NCBI RefSeq assembly: GCF_011075055.1
Contig: NC_058140.1
Location: 10,102,988 to 10,166,987 of the forward strand
From: Mangifera indica
Lineage: Eukaryota > Streptophyta > Magnoliopsida > Sapindales > Anacardiaceae
Reading direction: 5' to 3'
Length of the DNA: 64,000 bases
Under the pieces are notes generated by a model that saw only the letters and a list, made by a program, of their open reading frames with translations, was not told the origin of the DNA and did no database searches. Shown piece by piece: positions 34,656-46,704 of the stretch. A program made the position numbers and the translations under genes. The number at the start of each line of letters is the position of its first letter. Position 1 is the stretch's first letter.

Positions 34656-35439
34656 GTACACAATTTTATATATAAATAACAGTATATCCCCATATAATTG
34701 AATAGTTTAAAATTGGTCAAAAGACTTATTTCCACCCAATGTTTAGTTCATTATTAAAGTCATACCTGTTAAGTTTCGAAAATCCAACACCTAGCTATTA
34801 TCCAAATATGTTAATGAAATTTATTAATTTAATTATAAATTACTAATTTACTATTTCTAACATTTATAGATACGTACACATGAAAAAACAATATTTGTGA
34901 AAGAGTACATTATTCAACAGACTGACTTTTTCCCCGTCCTAGAGTTTCATATTATTCATATTTTTCATGTTACACAATCCCCCAAAGTATAGAAACATTA
35001 CACTTACACCACTGTCTTCTACCATTTTCACAATAAACATTGATGACTTCTCTCTTCATCTTCGGTCAATGAATAAAACCAAGGAAAGCAGCTCGATCTA
35101 GCTGACTGCTAGGGTGGTGTAATTAATTTGAACACAGTCGACGCAATTAATCCATTGCACTTGGATCCTACATTCTTCTGAGAGGCAAGGACACTCAACA
35201 AATGCCATTAATGAAGATGGAGCATGCACTCTTTCGAGAGACAGCGACACTCGACAAAAACGATTCACAAAGGCAGGTGGAACTCCACATTTGGATTGCG
35301 TCAATCAGCAGGTGAGACTTTGGCAATAGACTAAACTTTGGGTGAGAATAAGTCTTTTGGTCATTTTAAATGAAAAATAAAATAACATCCAATTGTACAA
35401 TAATATATCATTATTTATATACATAATTTTATTGTTTAC
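34656..35439. mobile_element. MITE-like element with long terminal inverted repeats
   Basis: The left end (GTACACAATTTTATATATAA, later CAAAAGACTTATTTCCACCC at 34718) is mirrored on the right (reverse complement from 35439 backward gives GTAAACAATAAAATTATG, then CAAAAGACTTATTCTCACCC from 35359). The inverted repeats extend roughly 100 bases with mismatches. The interior of about 550 bp has no transposase frame. A target duplication could not be defined. The core TIR word is shared with the elements at 53557 and about 56210. Confidence 0.7.
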
Positions 35440-35666
35440 GAAATAATCAATTAAATTTTAAGCAATAACAATAATAATGTATGACAAGTAGCTTTTAAAA
35501 CCGATTAAGTTGAAGTTGCTTAAAAAATAATCAAATTCATAAAATAAGTCTGAAGCTAGAATAGGCAGCCATTAAAAATCAAATTACTTTTGAAACTTAA
35601 TTTACATTGTAAAATCAAATTGTTTCTAAAGTTGATTTTACACAGTAAAATAACAAATATATTCAT

Positions 35667-36014
35667 TGTTAATTCTGATGGAGCTGTAACACATAATCTC
35701 ACTCAAGAATTTTGTTAAACATTAGGAAGACAAAATAATATTTACTATTGAACTGTAGCATTTTATTAGATGAAGAAGACTTTAAATATAAAAACTAATA
35801 ATTGAAATATAGAAAAATAGTAACCCATTATCCCAATAATTATGTCCCACAAACATACGAAAATAGTGTTCCACTTTTCCACTATTTATTCCCTACTAAC
35901 ATTCCAAAAAACCAGCAACTAACTCAACAAGTTTTGACCAAAGCAATTTAAATAAATTCAATAGAATGGAAATAATAGGAGTAACATAAATTAATTTCTA
36001 CATTAACTTTAACA
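35667..36014 (-). repeat. 3' LTR of Copia-B
   Basis: 348 bp, plus-strand ends TGTTAATTCTGATGG and TTTAACA. It matches 46015-46039 joined to 51987-52335. Confidence 0.9.
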
Positions 36015-37214
36015 CTCCCCCTTAATGTAGAAATCTTCAAAACCTAACCGCTCTCTTAAATATGCGAATTTCTCCAATGGCAGTGGCATGGTGAACAAAT
36101 TTGCTATCTGATCATTAGTGTTGCAGTATTCTATCTTGATGCTTCCTTTTCTGACCAATTCCTTTATAAAGTGATGATGTGTTTCAATGTGCCTTGTTCG
36201 ATTGTGATTGCATTTTTCGTCATAGCAATTGTTGATTAATTATCACAATAAATAGTAGTTCCCTTAACTTGTGTTTGCTTCACATCATCTAAAATTCTTC
36301 GCAACCAAACTATTTGGCACGTTGCTGTAGTAACAACCATAAATTCAGCTTCCAAAGATGACAAGGCAGTGGATGGTTGTTTCTTTGAGCTCTAACAAAT
36401 AGCTCCATTACCCAAATTGAAAACATAGCCTGTTGTGCTTTTCTAGTCATCTATCGAACTTGCCTAATCACTGTCAAAGAAACCAATCAACTTAAAATTG
36501 TTAGTATGTTTATACCAGATTCCAAATGAGATGGTTCACTTTAATTATCTTAAGATTCTCTTTGCAGCCCCTAAATGATGTTTGCTTGGATTTTGCATAA
36601 ACCTGGATGGAAGACTTGTTGCTTGCAAAATATCTAGTCTGCTATTTGTGAGATAAAGTAGACTGCCAATCAAGCTTCTATAAGACTCCACATCAACTTT
36701 TTCTCCCCCATCATTGAAACTGAATTTTTGGTGAGTGCATATAAGAGTTTTCACAGGATTGCAATTTTTCAAGTAAAAATTTTTCAGAAGATCATTGACA
36801 TATTTTTCTTGAGAAACAAAAGTTTCCAAATCACATTGGTTCACTTCTAGTCCCAAAAAGAAATTCATCATGCCTAAATCAGTCATCTCAAACTCATTTA
36901 CCATCACACTCCTAAACTTATTCAACAAACCATCACTATTGCTTGTATAAATCAAGTCATTAACATAGAGACAAACAATTATAATTTCATTTGTAACTTT
37001 AGTTTTTTGTACAAGGTTGGCTCACTTGAACTTCTGTGGTATTCATTTTTGCTGAAATGTCCATCAATCCTTCCACGCCAAGCTCATGGAGCTTGTTTTA
37101 GGCCATAGAGTGCTTTCTTCAAATGATACACTTTATTTTCGTATCCTGCAATCTTATAACCTTTCGATTCTTGCACATACACTACTTCTTCTAAAACACC
37201 ATTTAAAAAGGTTG
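36015..37214 (-). pseudogene. Copia-B RNase H and second half of reverse transcriptase
   Basis: On the minus strand from 37214 downward: YGLKQAP.AW near 37105, then the catalytic motif near 36975, which reads YVND instead of YVDD. An open segment follows at 36955-36545: MTDLGMMNFFLGLEV, FVSQEKYVNDLLKNFYLKNCNPV, YRSLIGSLLYLTNSRLDI, PSKHHLGAAKRILR. RNase H follows to 36016 and ends RLGFEDFYIKGE just before the purine tract. Frameshifts and stops are present. The upstream part continues at 43181 across Gypsy-A. Confidence 0.88.
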
Positions 37215-37219
37215 ATTTT

Positions 37220-37786
37220 TGTTAGGTCTCGAGTATACATTAACCGAAAAAAGAGAGCATTGGAAGATGGGACACGTGGCGACAATAGGATCAACAACAA
37301 ATCAATTTATGAAGAGACATGTGGCAGCGCAATAGTGGAGTAGAGGGCATGCACGCAGGCACTAGGACCACCAGCAGAAAAGAAAAGGATGGATAACAAT
37401 TTAAAGCAGAAGGGAAGCGAAAAGGAGGGAGGGCAGAAGAAAGAATCGATTTTGGGAAAGTACTAGGCCTCTAGAATTGCCTAGGGAACTTGGGGAAAAT
37501 TGCTTGGTTTTGTTGTGTTAGGATAGTCATTTTGTAGGATGTTACAGATCTGTGATGATGAACTTGTATTTGGATTAATTCCAGATGAACGATTGTAAGC
37601 ATGAACTATTGATTTTCCTTATGAAAAGTTTACTGTTCCATTAAGTTGCTAGCATAAGTTACTAGTTACAAATTATTTGTGATTGCATTGTGTGTGTGGG
37701 AACAGAGGTCACAACGGAGTGGATTCTCAGGTGAGATTACACTTTCTGAATTCCAGTAGTAGCTTGGGTCCATCAGGTTCCTAACA
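37220..37786 (+). repeat. 5' LTR of Gypsy-A
   Basis: 567 bp. The 3' copy lacks about 20 bases near its end (around the GGAGTGGATTCTCAGGTGAG segment) and shows scattered substitutions; by eye the two agree at over nine bases in ten. Confidence 0.93.
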
Positions 37787-37803
37787 AACTTGGTATCAGA
37801 GCC
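37787..37803 (+). promoter_or_regulatory. Primer-binding site of Gypsy-A (tRNA-Met)
   Basis: AACTTGGTATCAGAGCC follows the LTR end CTAACA; the gag ATG begins at 37805. Confidence 0.92.
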
Positions 37804-37804
37804 A

Positions 37805-39310
37805 ATGACGAGGATGAAGGCTAAAGTTGACGGTATGGAAAGAGAGTTAGAGAACATGAGAGGTAGAAAGGATGGGTTCAACAGGAAGTTAGAAGAAATG
37901 AACGACAAAATGCAGAACGTTAATGGATGTTTACAGAGCATGGAGACTGGAATGGAAACCATGAAAGAGTATCTAAGGGAGTTGAGATAGTTGTTAATAG
38001 TGAGGGATGAGGGACCTTCCAACAAAGGAAAGGCTCTGATGGAGCCCCAATCATCCTTGTCGGAGATATCTCCGAATGAGGAACCCATTCCCCCACCATC
38101 GACCAGGCTTGTGGAAACAGGACGCAAAGGATTTTCAAGGGAGCGGAGAGATGAAACTGATGCTAATACTAGGGATAACCAACGTGAAATGGTTCACCGA
38201 CGCCTAGAGTTACTAGTGTTTGTTGGAGAGGATCTAGTGGGTTGGATATTCTAAGCTGAATAATACTTTTCCATTAATCATCTAACTGAACGAGAGAAAT
38301 TAGCGGTGGCTATAATGTGCATGGATGGGAAGGCATTGAGGTGGCTTCAATGGAGTGAAACGAGACAACCCTTCGCAGACTGGAATAAGCTAAAGAAGGA
38401 GATGTTGATAAGGTTCCGTTCAACCCAAGATGGATCGCTGTACGAGGATCTTATGGCGTTGAGACAAACCGACACAGTAGAAGAATATCGTGGCCAATTT
38501 GAGTCCACTTCAACACTTTTGGGTGAGGCAATAGAAGAGGTCCTACTCTCAGCTTTCATGAATGGACTCAGACCAGAGGTGCACACATAAGTGAAGCTCT
38601 TTCGGTCGCCATCGTTGAAGGAGGCGATAATCAGGGCATAGGAAATAGAAGAAAAAAAATTGGATCATTGACACCCGACCCAGAAACTATCCTCCATGCC
38701 CCAGTTTCAAAACCCAACACCAAGCCCATATCTGTCTTATCTACATTACAAACACAACTAACCTAAATATCCATAAGGCCTCCTCTGTAACCCAACCCAG
38801 TAGCCCAAATTCATTATATAACCCTCCCATCCATCGATCCAACCCAGCCAACACACACCCAACCCAAAACCGCCCAACCCGATCCAACCCGAGTGCCCAA
38901 AATTATCAGCCTCTACATAATCACCCCACCCCTAATTCCAATTCGCCACAACCAAACATGGAGAAGAGAAGAAGAGAAGGGAACTACCTAATTCCAAAAT
39001 GACCCAACAGAGGTGCAATCAGTTCTGTAGCGTCGTCAACGTTGACAAGAAAAGAAGGGAACTACCGACACCTTTTTGATAAAGAGTTTCGATCTAAACT
39101 TGAAAAAGGCATATGCTTTAGATGTGATGAATGGTATTATCCAGGCTATAAGTGTTGATTCAAGCAGTTTCGAATGATGATAGCTTCAGAAGAAGAAGAG
39201 GAAAGGGAAGAGACAGAAGCAATCGAAGATGGAGAAGTGAATCTAGAGGAGAAAGAAGATAGAGTAAACTCTAAATACCAACTCATTAGTAGAGATCGAC
39301 TCACCCAAGA
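37805..39310 (+). pseudogene. Gypsy-A gag
   Basis: It starts at ATG 37805 (MTRMKAKVDGMERELENMRG), a Lys/Glu/Met-rich segment likely to form a coiled coil. A TAG at 37988 and further in-frame stops near 38252 and 38588 break one and the same frame. The Retrotrans_gag core is clear at 38306-38590: KALRWLQWSETRQPFADWNKLKKEM, VEEYRGQFESTSTLL, AFMNGLRPEVHT. A Pro-rich linker follows, then a zinc-knuckle relic near 39115 (CFRCDEWYYPGYKC) in which the usual His is Tyr. Confidence 0.88.
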
Positions 39311-39339
39311 CTATCAAATTTTATGGCTCAATTAATGAA

Positions 39340-39832
39340 AAAATGGTGGTGGTTTTGTTAGATAGCGGGGCCACCCACAGTTTCATTTCTAAAAGGTTAG
39401 TGAGAGAATTGTAATTGTCAACTACGTCGATAAGATTCGTCATCATGTTAGGGGATGAAAGAAACGTAAGGGGTGAGGGCAAGTGTGACAATGTGGAGTT
39501 GAAATTTTAGGGGTTATCGGTGGTGCAAAATTATTTTCCTTTTGAATTAGGAAGCATCGATGTCATTTTAGGGGTGGATTGGTTATGCAAGCTAGGTGAA
39601 GTCAAGGTAAATTGGAACCTTCAGATCATTAATTTTGATTGGGAAGGAAAGAAGGCTAAGTTAAAGGGAGAAGCTTCATTGAGTCGCTTGGAAACTTCCT
39701 TAAAGGCAGTGGTTAATACAGTAAGACAAGGGGGGGAAAGGTATTTGTTGGAGCTTAATGGAATAGAAAGAAGAGAAGAGATGGCTACCTTACTGAATGA
39801 ACTGAGATTGACCCGATTGTTGGAAGACTACT
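39340..39832 (+). pseudogene. Gypsy-A aspartic protease
   Basis: The active-site motif LLDSGATHSFIS is at about 39357-39390, and the second conserved block SIDVILGVDWLCKLGEVKVNW at 39553-39615. The two stops between them (near 39411 and 39508) break the frame. This protease would cut the gag-pol polyprotein. An open tail at 39520-39834 continues toward the reverse transcriptase. Confidence 0.85.
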
Positions 39833-40992
39833 AGACCTTAATTCGAGAACCTACAGGGCTTCTACCCAAGTGAACTTATGATCATACCATTAGGCTTCTA
39901 TCGTCGGTGTCGCCACCTAACACAAGACCATATCGGTACCCTCATTTCCAAAAAAATGAAATTGAAAAGATAGTTGGTGAGATGATTACAGTAGGTGTTA
40001 TACGCCCCAGTATGAGCTCATTCTCCAGTCCTGTTTTATTGGTAAGAAAAAATGATGGTGGATAGAGATTTTGTGTAGACTACGGTGTGCTGAATAAGTG
40101 GCAATACCAGATAGATTTCCTATTCCAGCTATAGACGAGCTTTTAGATGAATTAACGGGAGCTGCGATCTTTAGTAAATTAGACCTGAAGTCAGGGTATC
40201 ACCAAATCCGAGTCAAGGAAGAAGATGGCTTTTCGAACCCACAAAGGCCATTATGAGTTCTTGGTCATGCCGTTTGGACTCACGAACACACCAACAACCT
40301 TCCAAATTGTGATGAATGAAATATTTAAACCTTATTTGTGGAAGTTTGTATTGGTTTTTTTTGACGACATATTAGTTTACAGTAGGGAGATGAAAGACCA
40401 CCTAGAACATTTGCGCATTGTACTGGAGCTGTTACGCAATCATTAACTAGTGGTGAACAGAAAAAAATGCGCCTTCGAACAGACACGGATGAAATATCTG
40501 GGATATATTGTATCAGCTAATAGAGTAGAAGCTGACCTGAAGAAAATTCAGACGATGGTGGAGTGGCCACAATCGAGGGATTTGAGGGAATTAAGGGGGT
40601 TTTTAGGCCTAACAAGGTATTATCGAAGGTTTGTCAAAGGCTACGAAAAGATCGTTGAACCGCTTACTCGATTACTGAAAAAGGACGCCTTTATATGGGA
40701 TGAAAAAGCCAGGCAAGCCTTTAAAGAATTAAAAATAGCAATGACCATAATTTCGGTGCTAGCAATGCTAGACTTTTCAAAGGAATTCATAGTGGAGACA
40801 GATGCTTCAGGATCCAGTCTAGGGGCTGTGTTAATGCAAGATAGACGACCGATAACATTTCTTAGCAAAGCACTATCTTTACGAAATCAAGGCAAATCGA
40901 TGTATGAGAGAGAATTGATGGCCATAGTCATAACATTCCAAAAATGGAGGCACTACTTACTCAGACGACATTTTATAGTTCAAACGAACTAG
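39833..40992 (+). pseudogene. Gypsy-A reverse transcriptase and RNase H
   Basis: The reverse transcriptase enters at about 39960 ([27 protein letters not shown]) and continues through [16 protein letters not shown]. The reading frame slips at about 40225 by a small deletion. 40225-40446 holds [16 protein letters not shown] and the catalytic FFDDILVYS (D-D retained). 40450-40992 holds CAFEQTRMKYLGYIVS, LRELRGFLGLTRYYRRFVKGYE and the RNase H start DASGSSLGAVLMQ, with YERELMAIV. A stop at 40990 precedes the RNase H tail. Confidence 0.9.
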
Positions 40993-42385
40993 AGCAGCTT
41001 GAAGTTCTTAACGGATCAACAGGTGCTCAGAAATGACCAGTAGAAATGGGTAATTAAGATGCTTGGGTATGATTTTGAGATTCAATACAAATCGGGATGT
41101 GAAAATAAAGCCACCGACACGTTTTCTCGTCAACTGAACATGGAAGGAGAGATCTGGGCCATTTTGACAGTACAACCAATGGGGTTAGAAGGTATAGATG
41201 AGGAGATTGTTGGGGATGAGAGACTTTAACACATTATTCATGATTTAATGGCCGATGCTAAGGCTCATGTTAGGTATGAATATAGGAAGGGCATATTACT
41301 TTATAAAGGCAGAATGGTTCTTACCAACAACTCTACCCTTATTCTGAAATTTCTAGATTAATTTCATTCTTTACCATATGGAGGGTACTCAAGCTTTATT
41401 CAGACATACAAGTGAATTGCAACAGTGTTATTTTGGGAGGGTATGAAGGCTGATATACAGAGATATGTAGCGGAGTGTGAGACGTGCCAACGAATGAAGT
41501 ATGAAGCTACAAGGCCAGTAGGTTTGCTCTAACCTTTACCTATACCTTCAAGCGTCTGAGAAGATGTCTCGATGGACTTTATCATGGGGCTACCCAAGGC
41601 AGCGGGTAATGATACCATTCTCGTTGTGGTAGATCGGTTAACTAAATATGCTCACTTCATTGCCCTACTACACCCTTACATAACAGCTAATGTGATTAAA
41701 AAATTTATACAAGAGGTGGTTAGATTACACAGGTTTCCTCGCTTGATCGTGACGGACTGCGACAAATTACTTTTGAGTCAATTCTGTGGGGAAATCTTCA
41801 AGACAACAGACACCGTTCTCAAGTTTAGCTCAGCCTACCATCCTCAATCCGACGACCAAACAGAGGTAGTTAATCGGAGTTTGGAAACTTACTTGCATTG
41901 TTTTTGTTGTAGGCAACCGCGACAGTGGCCTTCATAGTTATCATGGGTTGAATATTGGTTTAACACAACCTATAATAGCTTAACGGGAATGACACCATTC
42001 AGGGCTCTCTATGGAAAAGAACCGCTAACTTTATTGCACTATGTGGAAGAAGTTTCTAAAGTGGAAAAAGTCAACAGTCTAATTCACGAAAGGAATAAAA
42101 TCTTGGATGAGCTGAAGGACCATTTACATAGAGCTCAGGACAAAATGAAAAGGTTTGTTGACAGAGGCAGGAGAGAAGTGCAATTTCAAGTGGGTGATCG
42201 AGTATTCCTTAAGATGCAACCTTACCGATTTCGTTCGTTGGCCATTAGACGAAATGAAAAGCTGAGTCCTTGCTTCTATGGACCTTACAAGGTGTTGGAA
42301 AAAATTGGCACAACAACCTACCGCTTATCGTTACCTCCCACGGCTAAGATACATTCGATCTTCCATGCATCACAATTAAAAAAAT
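40993..42385 (+). pseudogene. Gypsy-A RNase H tail and integrase
   Basis: The RNase H tail [22 protein letters not shown] lies near 41070-41130. The integrase zinc finger ends CETCQRMKYEA near 41480. The core is open at 41572-41937: MDFIMGLPKAAGNDTILVVVDRLTKYAHF (first Asp), LIVTDCDKLLLSQF (second Asp), SSAYHPQSDDQTEVVNRSLE (Glu). A stop near 41936 splits it from 41989-42387, the C-terminal domain with GDRVFLKMQPYR and GPYKVLEKIGTTTYRLSLP. Integrase inserts the cDNA into the chromosome. Confidence 0.9.
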
Positions 42386-42426
42386 AGATAAAAAATTCAT
42401 TAGTAGTTCAGCCTCTTCCAGAATGT

Positions 42427-42639
42427 ATGGCTGAAAATGGAGAACTTAAACCTCAACCTTCGAAAATCTTAGGACACCGCTATTCCTCACAAGGAGAGTT
42501 GGAAATCCTAATAAAATGGGAAAATCTACCTGATTGTGAAAATTCTTGGGAGTCTTTCACTGCCTTCAAACAAACTTTCCCTTTTTTTCACCTTGAGGAC
42601 AAGGTGCCTTTCGATAGAAGGGGTAATGTTAGGTCTTGA
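42427..42639 (+). pseudogene. Gypsy-A chromodomain
   Basis: An open frame in line with the integrase but after a TAG at about 42385. The chromodomain is LGHRYSSQGELEILIKWENLPDCENSWESF, ending HLEDKVPFDRRGN as the frame enters the purine tract and LTR. Chromodomains of this class are thought to guide integration to heterochromatin. Confidence 0.88.
42616..42626 (+). other. Polypurine tract of Gypsy-A
   Basis: AGAAGGGGTAA immediately before the 3' LTR start TGTTAGG; it overlaps the end of the chromodomain frame. Confidence 0.85.
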
Positions 42640-43175
42640 GTATACATTAACTGAAAAAAGAGAGCACTGGAAGATAGGACACGTGGTGACAACATGATCA
42701 ACAATAAATCAATTTATGAAGAGAAATGTGGCAACACAATAGTGGAGCAAAGGGCATGCACGCAAGCATTGGGACCACTAGTAGAAAAGAAAAGGATGGA
42801 TAACAATATAAAGCAGAAGGGAAGAGAAAAGGAGGGAGGGCAGAAGAAATATGTGATTTTGGGAGAGTACTAGGCCTCTAGAATTGCCTAGGGAACTTGG
42901 GGAAAATTGCTTGGTTTTATTGTGTTAGGATAGTCATTTTGTGGGATGTTACAGATCTATGATGATGAACTTGTATTTGGATTAATTCTAGATGAACGAT
43001 TGTAAGCATGAACTATTGATTTTCTTTATAAAAAGTTTATTGTTCCATTAAGTTGCTAGCATAAGTTACTAGTTACAAATTATTTGTGATTGCATTGTGT
43101 GTATGGGAACAGAAGTCATAATAGATTACACTTTCTAAATTCCAATAGTAGTTTGGGTCCATTAGGTTTCTAACA
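42627..43175 (+). repeat. 3' LTR of Gypsy-A
   Basis: 549 bp, TGTTAGG...TCTAACA, followed by the target duplication ATTTT and then Copia-B reverse transcriptase sequence. Confidence 0.93.
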
Positions 43176-43180
43176 ATTTT

Positions 43181-44800
43181 ACATCAAATTGGTAAATTTT
43201 CCAACCATAATGAGTAGCAATAGCTAAAACTGTTCTTATAGTGTCAAACCTTACCATAGGAGAGAAAGTCCCTATAAAGTCTATGCTTTCACATTGTATG
43301 TACCCTTGTACAACTAACCTTGCTTTGTAATTTTGAATTGATCCATCAACCAAAAATTTGAGATTATAGATCTATTTTAATCTGAGGACCTCTTTCCCAT
43401 TAGGTAGATCAACCAATTCCCATGTTTTGTTTTCTTCAAGGGCCTTGATTTCCTCATCCATTACAACACATCATTCTTCATATTTGATGACTTCTTCAAA
43501 ACATGTAGGTTCCTTAACTTGGGCAAATTGACATTGTTTTGTGCTTGTATAAATTTATTGCAAGGATCTCCATTTTCTCGGTGAGGATAAACACTGCAAG
43601 GTTGGGTTTCACGTAGAAATAAGGTTGCTAGCTAGTGTAGATAGACTGAAACCTCTAATATCATCTTCTTGACTTATGAGAGCATTAATAAAGTCATTAG
43701 CAACTAAAATTTCTATTGGATCAGCCTACATGTTCTTCTAATTCCAAGCATTTTCTCATAAGACACAACATCATGACTAATTAGCAACTTGTTAGTGAAA
43801 GGATTATAGAAACGATAACCCTTGGTTTTAGTGTTATACCCAACAAATATGCATTTGATCCTATTATCATCTAACTTTTCTCTCTTTTGAGATGAGATGT
43901 GTACATATCTAATACAACCAAAGATCTTAAAATTAGTTACCTTAGGCTTCTGCCATGTCAAGCATCAAATGGTGTTTGTTGATTTAGTGTTGTTGTATGA
44001 GATCAGTTGATAATATAAGCAGTAGTATGGACAACTTTAGCCTAAAAATGTCTTGGAAGAGCTTTGGCTTTCAACATGCTTTTTCCTATTTCCACAAGGC
44101 TTTGATTCTTTCTCTCGGCCATTCCATTTTGTTGTGGAGTGTAACTGGCAGTCAGTTGTCTTTGAATACCAAATTCTTCACAAAAAGTACCAAACTCCTT
44201 GGAAAGAAATTCTCCCTCACAATTTATTCTGAGAATTTTAATTGTCTACTCACTTTGCTTCTCAATATGTGTTTAAAACCTTTTGAATATAGGGAATGCT
44301 TCTGACTTTTCCTTAAGAAAATATAGCCATGTCATTATACTGAAATCATCAACAAAAATTATGAAATACCTACTATTATTAAAGGAAGGTATCTTCATAG
44401 GCCCACAAACGTTTGCATGAATGAGCTTTGTAGGACTTGTAGTTCTTCTTGCTTTGCTTGTTGGAAAAAAAGTCACGATGTTACTTTATAACTACACAAC
44501 TTTCACAAACATCATCAATATGTTTTATCACAAGTAAACCAACAACCAAATTTTGTTTAGATGGCTGACTTAAACTCCTGAAATTTAAATGTCCATACCT
44601 CTGATGCCATAGCCAATTGTCATAAGCCAATGTTGTCTTCAAAGCATGATTATTGGTAACAGTGAGATTGTAAGGAAAAATTTTATTTTTTGCCATGGGT
44701 ACTTCAGCTAACAGATTATTTTTTGTCTTATTTTTTAACACATAGCATGTAAAATCTTCAAAGACAAGTGAATAACCATCCAACATAAATTAACAAATTT
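43181..44800 (-). pseudogene. Copia-B integrase and first half of reverse transcriptase
   Basis: Down the minus strand: 44786-44481 is the GAG-pre-integrase domain (LWHQRYGHLNFRSLSQ, CESCVVIK). 44476-44273 is the integrase entry with the first Asp region (LIHANVCGPMKIPSFNNSRYFIIFVDDFS; the usual Asp of HxDxxGP is Asn). 43961-43713 is the C-terminal segment (FKIFGCIRYVHISSQKREKLDD...FVGYNTKTKGYRFYNP). The reverse transcriptase begins at 43353 (YKARLVVQGYIQCESIDF, FDTIRTVLAIA, IYQFDVK) and is cut by Gypsy-A at 43180. Stops and frameshifts separate the pieces. Confidence 0.88.
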
Positions 44801-45972
44801 GAATTCAAATCGGGAACATATAAGACATTTTTTATATAGCTCAAGCCAGGGGGGTTTAGCTTCACAGTACCTTTTCCTTGTGCTTCACAAATTGTTCCAT
44901 CACCCAAAGTATCATAGACTTGTCCAAAGTAGTAAAGATTTCCAAATCACTTGTCATGTGATTGCTACACCTATTATCAATGTACCAAAGTCTCGGGGGA
45001 CAATCTTTAGCTGAAAAACATGCAACAAAGAAACTCTCACTTTCAGTTTCATCCTTTTTTTTCCTCTTGAGCTAACTTTGTATGCTTTTCTTTAAGTTTG
45101 TAGATACTCTTGATGTGCCCATAATTATTACAATTGTAGCATTGTTTCAAGCCATCTTTTTGACTTCCATTATTGTTTCTGAGATGCTGGTTCTCTTCCC
45201 CGTAACGAGCACTAAACTTGCCTTGTCTCTTTCATGAAAAATTTCTACCATGCCCTTTGTAAAAGTTCCCTTGGTTTCTTGAATTACCAACACCTTTGTC
45301 ATCTTGAGTGACCTGTAACTGGCTGTGAAAATCATGCTCAACAGTAACATCATCATCATTATCATATCTTTTTATCCTATCTTCAAAAGAGTATAGAGAA
45401 CTGAGAAGTTCATCGATTATTAGTTGAGTCAAGTCGAGTCTTCTGACTCTTCTATGGCACCCACAATGTGGTCATTTTTTTTGGCAGACTTCTAAGAAGT
45501 CCTTCAACTACCTTTTGTTCATTCGAATCTTTACCCAATTTATTAATTTGGTTCACAACATCAATCATGTTTGAAACATAATCATGCAAGTCATCAGACT
45601 CTTTCATGAATGAACTCTGAAATTTTCTATGAAGAGTTTATAGTTTGACAGTTACTACCCTGGCAGTACCATGGTACCCTTTCTGTAATGCATTGCATGC
45701 TTCTTGGATCTTGTTGCAGTAGCAATACGAGGAAAAATTGTGTCATCCATAACTTGTTAAATAAAAAACAAGGCCTTAGCATCTCTCTTTCGATCATCTT
45801 TTTGAGTATCAGCTCCTTTTCCATCTTCATTATAGCCATTTTCGACTAAATCCCATAAGTTTTGAGATAAAAACAGAGTTTTCATTTTCGTTCTATAAAT
45901 TGCATATTTGTTGCCTTGAAAAATTAGAATTAGTGGCTGTGAGATATTCATTCCATTAACGTTGTTCGCCAT
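44801..45972 (-). pseudogene. Copia-B gag and protease region
   Basis: Gag starts at ATG 45972 on the minus strand (MANNVNGMNISQPLILIFQGNKYAIYRTKMKTLFLSQNLWDLVENGY), the usual copia gag opening. It is frameshifted from about 45760 on. The zinc knuckle near 45145-45095 reads CYNCNNYGHIKSIY, with the last Cys replaced by Tyr. The protease should lie at about 44990-44800, where CSNHMT-like sequence is only faintly preserved. No functional product is expected. Confidence 0.8.
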
Positions 45973-46001
45973 TTGGAAAGTTTTCAAAAATCTCAAGCCT
46001 T

Positions 46002-46014
46002 GCTCAGATACCAA
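46002..46014 (-). promoter_or_regulatory. Primer-binding site of Copia-B
   Basis: On the minus strand TTGGTATCTGAGC, one base off the tRNA-Met complement, adjoins the inner edge of the 5' LTR at 46015. Confidence 0.8.
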
Positions 46015-46039
46015 AGTTTAATTTTGATGGAGTTGTAAC
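46015..46039 (-). repeat. 5' LTR of Copia-B, inner fragment
   Basis: TTTAATTTTGATGGAGTTGT and onward matches the start of the 3' LTR at 35667; the rest of this LTR resumes at 51987 beyond Gypsy-B. Confidence 0.85.
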
Positions 46040-46704
46040 TGATGCAGATATGAAGCTCGCAAGTCACAACTCTAGGAACCAGCACAACGCACCAGTAGGC
46101 TACACCTCAACTTAAGTTACTACCCAAGAAGATTCAATAGATGATATGTAGATAAATGTTTGTATGACAACTCGTGTATTGTACTGAAATGACTAGTATT
46201 CAATAGATTTTTGTATTGAAATAAATCCAGAAATGTAATACAACAGTTGAGTTTCTCAGCTAACTATTCCATTACATTACATTAAAATAACTGGAAAATG
46301 TCTGAAGCAAAATCACTAATAGTCCGAACTACAGACAACAAAAGGTTACATCACAACGTCTCAATCTCCTCCAACTTCCGAGAGGCTGGCTTTTCTCCCA
46401 CTATTAGCTTCTTTCCCTTTCACCTTCTTCTCTTCCTTCTTCTTGCCCTATATCTTTTTCCTTCCCTTTATAATTGCTTTGCCAATCCAGTGTTGCCACA
46501 TCATCATTTCTGAACATTCTTTTGGTTTCCTGTCTCTGTTGTAATCCTATTGTTATTCCTGTAAGGTGATCTACTGTCTCCTCTGAGTTAACTAATTCTC
46601 CCTCAGATTGCAGCTTGCTAACTGTATCTTGTAATCCTCTGCCATGTGTTATCATTCCAGTTCTCTTCCTCTCTTTCTTCCTTGTGTAAACTTTGGTCCC
46701 AATA
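46040..46704 (-). repeat. 3' LTR of Gypsy-B
   Basis: 665 bp; matches 51319-51986 throughout. Its outer tip has lost the canonical CA/TG (AATA in place of AACA). Confidence 0.9.

Larger units (their letters stand above)
37220..43175 (+). mobile_element. Gypsy-A, full-length chromovirus nested in Copia-B
   Basis: The LTRs are 37220-37786 (567 bp) and 42627-43175 (549 bp), both TGTTAGG...CTAACA. Perfect target duplication ATTTT (37215-37219, 43176-43180). Primer site TGGTATCAGAGCC begins at 37791; the purine tract AGAAGGGGTAA ends at 42626. Domain order is gag, protease, reverse transcriptase, RNase H, integrase, chromodomain, as in Ty3/gypsy chromoviruses. The short LTRs and the LEDKVPF ending of the chromodomain suggest the Reina clade. 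Several in-frame stops and small deletions make it inactive, although long stretches stay open. Confidence 0.94.

Noticed and set aside
35098..35304. 68-codon antisense frame in the MITE
   Set aside because: No transposase or other domain; short internal repeats explain the open frame.
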